Assembly: GCF_048771995.1 (NCBI RefSeq)
Contig: NC_133044.1
Span: 640,001-704,000, forward strand
Origin: Taeniopygia guttata
Taxonomy: Eukaryota; Chordata; Aves; Passeriformes; Estrildidae
DNA length: 64,000 bases
Direction: 5' to 3'
Part shown: piece by piece, positions 10,631-21,300 of the stretch
How positions within the stretch are numbered: the first letter of the stretch is position 1
Layout: each line of letters starts with the position of its first letter
The notes under the pieces: generated by a model
The model's database searches: none
What the model saw: only the letters and a program-made list of their open reading frames with translations
What the model was told of the DNA's origin: nothing
Program-made: the position numbers and the translations under genes

Positions 10631-12312
10631 ATGTTTAAAAAAATATAGTTCACACAAAAGTATCATGTAAACATTGTTTAAATAGCTGCTGGTGCTCAGG
10701 CAGGACACGGGGCTGAGCTGATGGTCTTCAGTGGGGTCGCACCAGCCTCGGCGCGGGGCAGCCAGGGAGGGTCTCTGGTGCTCGTGGGAGCAGGCAGCCA
10801 GCACGGTCACACTGACACCGGGCTACAGCTTTGGGTTACTCGGTTCCAGGATTCCCAAGCCAAATCTTTCAAAACGCAGGACAACTTTGCTACTGTTAAT
10901 GCTGCAGAGAGTGGGGAGGGAGAGGAGAAGGGGGGGGAAACAGTTACTGATGATTCATCTTACAAAGCTACCGCCCTATCACAGGAGCTGAAATGAGTTT
11001 GGTTCTGCTCTCGCATCACTTCAGCTCACCCAAAAGATGCCCAAGTAATTCAGCAGCAAACACATGAAGTTATTCATGCAAACCTTATCAGTGGGAAGAA
11101 ACTGCACAATCTGATTTGCCCATGGGGGAGGAGCAGGAAGTTCTCCCAGGTCTCTGCCATGGGTAGAAGCCTGACACTGGTTTTCAGTGGGCACTTGCTT
11201 CTCTTGAAGTAGAAGGGAAGGAAAAACTGATAGAAATTTCTTTGTAAGAGAAAGGGGAGTTTTGACAAGGTACATGAACAGGTTAAGAAACCCCAACAGA
11301 ACACACCCAAAACCATTTGCTCCTTTCCAGGCTCTACAGACACGTAAAGGGGTCTCTCCCCTTGCTCTCACACTGCTGGTAGAGCCAGAAGCACTTTCAG
11401 CTCAGAGCTTTTCTGAGGAGGCTCAGGGAATGATGTGGGAGCTTGTCCTCAGACAGCAGAAACCCCCTTGGTGTGTGCTCTCCTCTGTCCCTGTCCTCTC
11501 CCCTCCAAACCAGTGAAAAAAGACCTTTTCTAGAAGGCACATGTTTGCTGTGGTAGCTGTGACTCTGCCAAGGGCCTACACTGAGTCCTTCTGCTGACCA
11601 GGGATGTAAACAGGAGCTGAAGGGTGCTCTTGCTTTCCTCTTTTACACGGCTTTGTAGCTGATCCCAGCTGACCCAGGTGGGGCTGCTCTGCACACTGCC
11701 CCAGACACTGCCCAGCCTGGTTCTCAGTGGGCAAAGGCCCCTCAGCTGCTCCAAGCAGAGCAAGGCCCATCCTTCTCCCCACTCAGGAACTGCCCCTGGC
11801 TCCAGTGCTGGCTCTGTGCCTGAGGGAGACCCGGCCTGGCCTCAGCTCCTGCTGGTTTGCAGTGCCAGTGCTGTGGCCGTGTCCCTGCCTGCCGCAGTCA
11901 CAGAGCTCCAGCACTGGGACCCGGGCCCGAGGGGCCGGGGGCTCCACAGGACACGCAGCACTCTGGGGACAGCCCTGGGCTGCAGGCAGGACAGCCGGCC
12001 CTGCCTGGGTGTGCACCTGGTCAGTCAGAGCGGGTCCCCACGCCCGTCCCCGAGGAGTCACAGCTGCTGGGCGCGCCGGGGCAGAGGAGCCCGTGTTAGC
12101 CAGGAAGGTCTCGCAGACAGGAGTGGTTATTGAAGCTACAGCCCACACCAAGCGAAAGGCAGCGAGAAGAACTCGGATAAAGTGTTGATTATGTCCATGG
12201 GTTAATTTCGTAGTTTGTTTTTGCTTTTTTAATGGAAGGTGATTGTCCAAGTTGCCGGTTAGGATACGACACATGGAAGCATGCAAGGTGGAGCCCGTTA
12301 TTGCACCAGTAG

Positions 12313-12319
12313 CTACAAC
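12313..12319 (-). CDS. KSR1: KSR1 terminal coding exon (7 coding nt)
   Basis: After the acceptor TTTCTTTGTAG the exon reads G TTG TAG. This completes Glu, adds Leu and stops, giving the C-terminus KSAEL known from one mammalian KSR1 form. The rest of the exon is 3'UTR. Confidence 0.85.
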
Positions 12320-15300
12320 CTACAAAGAAATACAGGAGGGAAGGGAAAAAGACACCGTGAGAGTTAGTTTTCTGTTATTTAAAGCAAGCCCTTGAGAACT
12401 ACACACTGTAGAGCTCCGACCAGGCTGCAGCAGGGGTTAGTGCAGTGCTGTGAAAGGATCTGGGTGAGGTGGGGGAGAGCTCCTCTGCTCAGTGCATGTT
12501 CTTTTTGTGAAGGTGAGGCCAGAGTCTCGGGGAAGCTCTCTGCAGTTTAAAGCTGTTGGACATCACTAGTGTGTCAGGGATCCAGTACAAATGGGGAGGA
12601 ATTTGCACAGGAGAAGTGGCAGAATTTTCAACCAAAACTCCAAAGCCCCCACACCCAGCCTAGACCAAACTGCCACAACAGTTCCTGTATCAAGAGTTTG
12701 GGTGCTTCTGATCAGGTGTTGCAGGAAGAGGGTGAAAGATTATAGGAAGGGAAGGGGTGGGTTATACATCAGAACAAAGAGAAAGTAAATATGAGCAGTT
12801 CAGGAGATGAAAAGAAACACTGAGCCAAGGACATGGTGAATGGGCTCTGGGCACAGATATATCTGTGGCCTCAAACCCATGCAGTCTGAACCACTCCAGA
12901 GGGAAACACTGCCCTGTTCTTGGGTCCTTCCCTCGCCATTACCAGCACAGGGGAAGTTCCAACCACCTTGGGGTCAGTGTGGACCCTTCCCAATGCTGTT
13001 GTGGATATTCTCTGACACCAAACAGGGGGATCAGTCAGCTGCTGGAGGGAGGTGAATATGAAGTAGGAAATGGAACTGTCTGAGGTTCATGGCTTAGTTA
13101 CATCATTTCCCAGGAACTAGAGATGCAGAGGAGCAGTGCTCCCACCCTGTCAGGTCTGACAGCCCCAGGAAAGCAAATAAAGCTCAGAAATGATCAGTTA
13201 GCAAATTTCATAGCATCGGTGTAGCAAATTTCATGGCATCAGCAGCAGGTACTCACTCAGCAGACTTCCAGAAGTGCCCTGGGTGGGAGAGCCGGCGGTT
13301 CAGTTTTGGCAGTTTTTCAAGCATTTCCATGAGGACAGTGAAGCTGGGCCGCTCGCTGAGGTTGAAGGCCCAGCAGGCCGAGAGGATTTCCTGCAGAGGA
13401 CAGTGGTGGTTCATTATCTCTGTTCATGGGTCAACTGTGCAGACCAGAAAAGTGTCTGAGCACTGGGATGTGTGTGAGGCCAGGCAGACACCGCTCACAG
13501 AGGGCCTGGACACTGTCAGAACCCAAGAGTGGGGGATGTTCGTTTCTGCACCACAGTTACAGGCACAGGCTTAACCTGGTCTCCCACTCTCTTCTCTTCT
13601 CTTTCCTGCCCTTTCTCTTTCGAGTTACGAGTATAGTAACTCCCTTGAAGCGCCCCTCTCTCCCTGACAAGCAGCTGTCTGAGGGACTCCTGCAGCTGAG
13701 GTACTCACATTGACCTCTTTGCCCAGGCTGACAGTGGCAAGGACTTGTCTGACTCCCTCGCCGCTGCCGATCTGCCAGATGAGAGCCTCTGCAGGCTGGG
13801 TCCTGAAGGGCCATTCCCGTGCCTGGAGCTCGTACCACACAGTCCTGCAATGCCAACAGACGTGTCAGACCTCTGCCTGCTCCTGGCAGACAAAGTACCC
13901 AATGGTGGCACTGTTCCACCATTCTGAGCTCTGGCAGGTGCCCAAGGCTGTGCAGCAAACCCCTTCCAGCCATGACTTTTGGAATAGGTGAGGAAAATGT
14001 GTCCCAGCTGGACTCCTGAGTCTGAGAGAAGGGGAACACTGACTGGAAAGCTCTCATGGTACTCCTGGGTGTTCCTTTCTTACCCAAAGGCATAGATATC
14101 TGCAGCTTTGGAGAAAGGCAACTTGTCTTCATCTTTCCCTGGGGCCATCTCACGGACAATCTCAGGGGCCAGGTAGCACAACCAGTCATGAGGCAGCTTC
14201 AGTTCATTCTCCCTCCTGAGTCCAAAAGAAAGAAGCAGGACTAGAATATTGGTGTGGAGGCCATATCTGTGCTGCACCTGATGCTTTGGCTTTATTTACT
14301 CCAATATTTTTGCTGATGTTTTGTTTCTAATTTTCTTGCCATGTTAACAAATAGGCACATGTCAGCCTGACACCCACAGCTCCTTCCTGGGCTTAAGGTC
14401 TGTTTGTTCTGTGCTCCGAGTCTTAATCCAAACTCTCTAGCTGTGTTACTGCAACTGTAGCAAGAACTCTGCTCAAAAGGAAAACAAAGCAAACATACAC
14501 AGTGCAAACTGAGTATGTACTAAACTATGGATGCTTCCTGTGCACTGCAGGAAATGTTTCCCTATTTGACCATTTGTCATTCCAGATGTGGAACCAAGCA
14601 CTGAAACCTCCACTTACCTTCCTTCCTGAACCACGCCCGAAATTCCAAATAATCCAAAGTCAGTGATCACAACTTTCCCATTGTCATAGAAGACATTTTT
14701 GGATTTCAGATCCTTATGTACAATCCCCTTTGCGTGGAGATACCCCATGCCCTGGGAAACACAGCAGAGATGGAAATGTTTTTGGGGTTTCATTATTTCC
14801 AAGCATACTCTGCTCTCCAACACATTTCCCCTTCCTAACTCCAGTGTCAAGGATTAGTTGTAACTGGGGCAGGGCCCCTGTGGGACTTGTGCAGGAAGGT
14901 GTAGGGAGAGGCTGAGGGAGCAGCTCCCAGTCCCATGTGCAGCTCTGAGCTCTGGCTGAGGCCCTACCCAGTGGCTCCCTTGGCATAAGAAGCCCTTACC
15001 TTAATGATCTCCTGTGCTATCTGCCTGGTTTTGTTGATGTCCAGGGAGATCTTGGGGTCCCTCACAAAGGAGTGCAGCGTCCTTCCTTTGCAGAAGCTAC
15101 AGGAGATGTTTATATATGAGAACATTAGCTAGCTCTACAATACATATCTAGTAGAGCTAACAGAAAGATCTCTCTCACCTGGTAATGATTGCTAAGTGAG
15201 GGGGGTTCATGCAGGCTCCCATGAACAGCACCACGTTCTCATGCCGGGTCTGCCTGTAGTTCATCACCTCCTTCTTGAAGAGCTTGAGATGATCCTGATT

Positions 15301-18300
15301 GTTGCCGTCGATCTCCAGCAGCCTGATGGCCACCTCCCCGTGCCACTTGCCCTTGTAGACCTTGCCCCAGCGGCCCTGGCCGATGGGGTCCCCCAGCTGG
15401 ATCTGCTCGAAGGGGATGTCCCACTCCTGCAGGTACACGCTGGTCTGGCTGGGTTTGCGGTAGATCATCCCCTGCAGGTGCGGCCGCCGGTTGGGCAAAT
15501 CTTCCACCTCGTCCTCATCGTCCTCGGGCTCTGACTTACTGGCCTCTGGTTCCTCCACCTGTGCACAGCGAGGGGAGGAAAGGCGTGCTCGCAGTCCCGC
15601 AGGGGCGGCAGAGCAGCACAGCTGCTCCAGAGGCCGGCGGGGCAAACCAGCAAACCCACCTGTGCTTCCCGTGGGCCTCCGCCCGCGCCCGGCTGCTGGG
15701 CAGCGCTGCAACAGAAGCAGGGAGAACAACGTCTGACATCGCTGCAGTGGGGGCCTCTGCTGCCCTTAGGGAGCAGAAGCAGCCAATGCAGAACAGATCC
15801 TGACAGTTACAGAGGTCACAGAAAAATACAACTCCTGCTCCATGGAAAAGAGAAGGACTCTAAGCTCACTTTGGCAAATGAGGGACAAAGAATTAGAAGT
15901 AAGTCTTGATAATTAAGTGGCAGGAATTGATTTGGCAGTGGCATGGCTCTGTTATTACACTGTGTTCCAGGAATAGATGGTCCCATTCCTACCCCTGAAA
16001 TACCTGCAGTGGAGCAGCTGGCAATGCAGGCTGGAAGCTTTTCCATGCCCTGCAATTGGGATCTTGAAAGAGCTGTTTGCTTGCAACTCAGTGTGCTGTG
16101 CCCTTCAAGTGACAGAACTCCAGATTCTGCTTCATCTGACCCTTCATACAACCAGGACTAGATATTAAAGGCTTGGACTCCTTAGTGTGCCATTTAGAGT
16201 TAAGTGTCACATCCAGCTTTAAAAAGCTGGCAATACCAGCATCACCCTCACTGACTAAAGTTACCCTGGGAATTCTCAGGTGTTAAATCTGGTTTTGGCC
16301 ATAACACAGTACTTCTGGGCTGACTTGAGGATTACCAGGTAAAAGCTGTGAAAATGAATGGATTTAAAACTATACTTACTTAGTGTCTGTAGCAGTTTCT
16401 GGAAGCTGTGCTGTTTGTGCAGGACTGGGAATTTCTGGGAAAGTAGAAACAGTTATGATACATCTTCTACACTTCAATCTCCTATAGACTGCAAGTTTTA
16501 ACATTGCAATAGCAACTATTTTCTTCTTATTTAGGAATTATAAACTCAACCGCAGACAAAGTGATTTTATACTTTTACTGATTTAAAACTCTGCTCATCT
16601 CTCCCATGCCTGCATGTTGGCTGAGCCCAGTCCTCTTCCATTTCCCTCACCTATCTCTAAAGTCCTTTTGACAAGGCACGAAGCCATAATAGTGAAACTT
16701 TTCAAAGGAGGAACATGGATGTGAATAGAATCCACAGCAGGAAATGGATTTTCTACAGCTAAATATTCAAAGTTCCATCTCAATACATAAGTCACATTAC
16801 TACCTCAGATTAGGGGAGAGAGGCCTGAGTACACACTGAAATAAGAGAAAGTGTGGATTGTTTTAGACAGGTTTTTTAAAGCAGAATGATTGTTCTTGGG
16901 CAGGATGCAGAGGTTTACAAGCAAGTAGTTTTGGCAGTAGACGTTGGTTAGCAGAATTAAAACAATCAACTCACCTGGGAAGATAAACTGTTGTCTATGC
17001 TGAAGGTAGTAGGCAGCTTTTTAATTAATTGGGGTTTTGTAAAAAAGGAACAGCAAAAAAAACACCAGGAGAAAAACAAAACAAAACAACACAAACAAGT
17101 TAGAGGATCATCAGTGAGTGCCTCATATGCATTCAATGAATTAGTCCCAGGTCACTGCTGGGAACAGATTAGTGCATTATCAGCCTGCTGAGGGAATTTC
17201 AGCACATGCATTTTGGGAGGCCCTGACACATGACAGGTATCAAACACAAGCTGTGCTACCTCTCTCAGACAGCCTGGTGGGCAAACACCATACTTGGATC
17301 CCCAGTGGCAGGAGCAAAGGGAGAGCCCAGGAATGCACAAGGCAGGCCCACATCAGGTGTGATGTGCTCTCATGTCTCAGCTTTGCAGAGGTGCCCCCAC
17401 AGAAGCTGAAGCTCATGAACCATCCACCTTTTTTATTTTTTCAGTGAATCTGAGCACTTTGTCCCAGTGCAAAGTAGCTGCAGTGGAATCCTTACACTGA
17501 ACTGCCTCTGGTCCTTTTCAGCAGGCTCAAACTTTAACTCAAATTCACAGGTCAGAAGCTGATACAAAATTCAGCAATGTTGAAGGCCAGATGTAGTAAC
17601 TACTAAGCACCATGTGACTTCAGGTCAAAGGAATTACATTTATTCTCACTGTTTAGATCTTTGCCCTTGTCAGAGATACTTCCCCTCTCAGCTCTGGTTA
17701 AAGCTGCACACTGGGGCTCTCAATCCATAGGGCATGAAGGGTAAACTTCTCTCCACCAGTCCTGCTTGACAGTGGTTTAAAAATTGGTGTTGGTTGTGGG
17801 TTGTATTTTGGAAGGGTCTGGTGAAGTAATTAATTCCAGTTCTCATTTTTACAGCCTGCTCCAGCAAGTACCTCCCTCCTGACTGAAAGCCCCTGGTGAG
17901 CACACATTGCAGGCAGCATGCACTGTACAGCACAAAGGGGAAAGAAGGAGAAAAAGCAGCTTTTTGCTTCGGTCCTTTCCCAAAAAGGAAAAGGAGAAAT
18001 GTTCCTCAATAATCAGTTTCCTGCAAAGATATGTTGCTGATACCCTTCAAAAATTGGTAAGAAAGACATTTTCATTTTATCAGATAATAAGATACCCTTT
18101 TACACCTTGTTTAAGGCACAACCATGTATTCAGAAACCTACAACTGCCTGTGAACTGCTGGTCAGCCCCTCCTTGCAGAGTCTGCTGCCAGACAGGAGTG
18201 TACCTGGGAAGTTGAACCGCCCGTCCCTCTGGCCCATGGGGGACGGGTTTGGGGGCGGCGTCGCACTGGGAGGGTTGGAAGAATGGAAAGGTGCTGGAGA

Positions 18301-21300
18301 AGATGGAGTGGATGAGGTTGTAGAAGAAGGATTACTGCTGGAGTCCAGGTGGTTTATTGCTGGTGGATGCTCCTGCAAAGCAGAGAAAGACACGCGTGAG
18401 AGAACGAGAAAGAGGAGCCTCCCCTCAGTGTCTGCTGGACAACAGATAGAGGGAACTTGTTCCCAGGCTTGATTGTGGCGTTGCTTTTCTGAATGAACAC
18501 CTGGAGCTCTGGACAACCCCTGCTTTACCGGGAGAAAATGTCTCATATCCAAGTCTTGCAAAGTGAAAGCTCTCACTCCAACCAGTGAGATCCAACCTCT
18601 CCCTGTTGCAGCTCCCCAGGGACTCTGGACATGCTTCAGCCATCTCATACCTTTTTAGTTAGTGCTTTGGGGAGAGTTCCAAACTGGGGTTCTGTGGGTC
18701 TGTCTACTGGATTATTGATATCAGATGGGACAGACTCTGTTCTTCTTATTTTTGTTACTGAAAAACAGGTTGGAGAAGGGAGAAAAAACGCTTTAATGAG
18801 ACTTTTTATTCTTTCCGTACCATCAATTATATTGAAATGCCAAGAATTTGTAGAAAATTACTTACTGGGAAGGAAGGATATTCTACAAGCAGGTGCCTCT
18901 TTAGTACATTTGTTGTGACATTTTAATCTGAAAGATAACCATTACATGTTAAATAGCAACTTGTTCTTTCCAGAAAGAGGAAGCCTACCCTTAATTTGTA
19001 ATTCTTATGCTAATCTCAGAAGGAGTTCTGGAATTCTCAGCCCCAGAGCAGCAGGCATTCATATAGGGAATTCTATTATTTAGGCTAATGAAACCACAAA
19101 CATATCTTAGCATCTGGTTTATTTTTAATAGAGTTACTTTCACTGACTCTCAGCCAGCAACCATGAAGTAGTAAAATCTCAGTCCTCTGTGCTAACAAGC
19201 CTGAGAGAGAAGCAAAAAGTAGTATCCTGGCTGTTATTTAGGGATTCAGCTTCCACTACAAGATTTGCCCAGGATGAGATAGGAAGCCTGTAGCAGGGAA
19301 ACAAATTTGGTTCATTCATGTGTCAGGCTGCCAGCTTCAAGCGTGAGTTGTGCCAGAGCATCTCTTTGCCAGGCCAGAAGGACTGAAAAAATGATGGCAC
19401 TGCCAAAAGTGCATCACATCAAGAGACATGAGTTACTGCAGGCTGTGGTGAGTCCACTCCAGGCTGTTCTGACAGTGACCGTCCCCGTGTGCTCACCTGC
19501 AGTACTTACACTTCACCCCGAACATCATGTTTTTCTGGCACACCTGGCAAATCTGAGATAACCAGGACTTTGTAGAGAACCTAACAGAGACAAGAGAGGG
19601 AAAACTGACATTAGCTGGTGTCTGAGGGGAAATTTACATTTGTAGGTAGCTGAACTTGACACCTGAGACATCCAAACAGACTCCAAACCCATCTCAGAGC
19701 CCTGTGCCACCACAGCCCTGCCTGGGCTGCTGGGCTGTGCCCCTGGGCTGCTCACCTGTGAATTACAGCCAGACCCAGTCCCTGGCTGCTCACCTGTGAG
19801 CTACAGCCAGACCCAGTCCCTGGCTGCTCACCTGTGAGCTACAGCCAGACCCAGTCCCTGGCTGCTCACCTGTGAATTACAGCCAGACCCAGTCCCTGGC
19901 TGCTCACCTGTGAGCTACAGCCAGACCCAGTCCCTGGCTGCTCACCTGTGAGCTACAGCCAGACCCAGTCCCTGGCTGCTCACCTGTGAGCTACAGCCAG
20001 ACCCAGTCCCTGGCTGCTCACCTGTGAATTACAGCCAGACCCAGTCCCTGGCTGCTCACCTGTGAGCTACAGCCAGACCCAGTCCCTGGCTGCTCACCTG
20101 TGAGCTACAGCCAGACCCAGTCCCTGGGCTGCTCACCTGTGAGCTACAGCCAGACCCAGTCCCTGGCTGCTCACCTGTGAATTACAGCCAGACCCAGTCC
20201 CTGGCTGCTCACCTGTGAGTCACAGCCAGGCCAAAGTCTCTTCGTACCATCTGGGGGGATCCCTGGGAGAGCTCTGGTGGAGAACAAGAGGAGGGTTTAG
20301 GGAAGCACTGCACAGAAACTGAGCAGTCAGTGCCCCAGGTCAGCACCTCCAGCATGAGGTGTCACAGGAACACAGATCAGACTGATTTGCCCCCTGTGAA
20401 GTTGCTCTTGTATTTGTTTCATATGATTGGATAAATCATGATGTTTTACATTTAGGGATTACAGAAGTCCATCTGATCAGGTCTAAGCCATTCTTAAAGT
20501 GGAAAGTCAGATTTTACTCCTAACTGGGTTACTCCCAATTGGTTTACCACAAATACCATCACCCAGTTTTCCTGCAGTGTCAGTATATTTCAGAATATTC
20601 TATCTCACTGAAAATTATCTCAATTTTCTAGACAGGGCCAGCATGACCCAGAAGAATAAGAACATACATGTGAGCTCACTTAACTTTCTGCTAAGCGCAG
20701 AAAGGGAGATCTAGACTTCCAAATGCCAATCCAGCATGCCAGTGGTTAGAGCACATGACTTCCTGAAAAATCTCCAACACTCATAGACTTCTGACATATT
20801 TCAGAAATACTGCACAGCTGAGGCAAACCCCAATGTGCAGGTTTGCTGTGTCAGCACAGCAGCAGGGCTGGCTCAGAGCCAGTCTCCTCACTTGACCATA
20901 GATGGCACCATAATCTTTTCTATCATTAGTCCAGGGAGCTCCTAAAGGCGTCTGTGATCCTCAGCCTCTTGGAAAAGGCTGGAATGGCTAGCTGCTTTTC
21001 CAAGGAATGCTGCTGGCCTAGCGTGGCCACCCAAACAATCCCAGCACAGCAGTAAAGAAGGCTGTTAACATCGGTCAGATGGTTAAACCTTCACTGAATG
21101 GTATCAACCAGTCTGGGATTGTCCGGGACTCACCAGAGCCCACAGCAGACACTTCATCTCAGCCAACAGGTCTACATGAAGAGGAGCACCAAAATCCTTA
21201 ATTTCTGTTTGAGTTTATTCTAATGCCTTTTTCATTTATCGCACCAATTATCTCACTCTCCCCAGGGAAATGCTCAGATTTCTGCTGGCATTTTCATTTT

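Larger units (their letters stand above)
8385..12312 (-). other. KSR1: Putative KSR1 3'UTR (maximum extent)
   Basis: On the minus strand this follows the KSR1 stop codon. Candidate AATAAA signals, read on the minus strand, lie at 10625-10630, 10196-10201 and 8402-8407, so the UTR could be about 1.7, 2.1 or 3.9 kb. A GC-rich stretch at about 11700-12110 gives long overlapping ORFs in several frames without recognisable domains. No galectin or other coding exon was recognised. Confidence 0.45.

Noticed and set aside
11678-12286. ORFs of 150-170 residues on both strands
   Set aside because: They overlap each other in different frames, lack any motif, and lie in the probable KSR1 3'UTR.
19505-19510. 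GTAAGT inside the C1-domain exon as the true donor
   Set aside because: Using it would remove the KYC codons with a zinc-ligand Cys. The donor GTGAGC at 19496 keeps frame and the conserved C1 sequence.
19748-20217. CRISPR-like regular repeat array
   Set aside because: The units are directly tandem with no unique spacers, and the setting is a vertebrate intron. It is a minisatellite.
20279-20318. Longer version of the KSR1 exon using an acceptor GTGCAG near 20313
   Set aside because: It is open in the required frame, but it starts in phase 0 and cannot join to the phase 2 donor at 22208 or to the microexon. The protein match also begins at the nearer acceptor.
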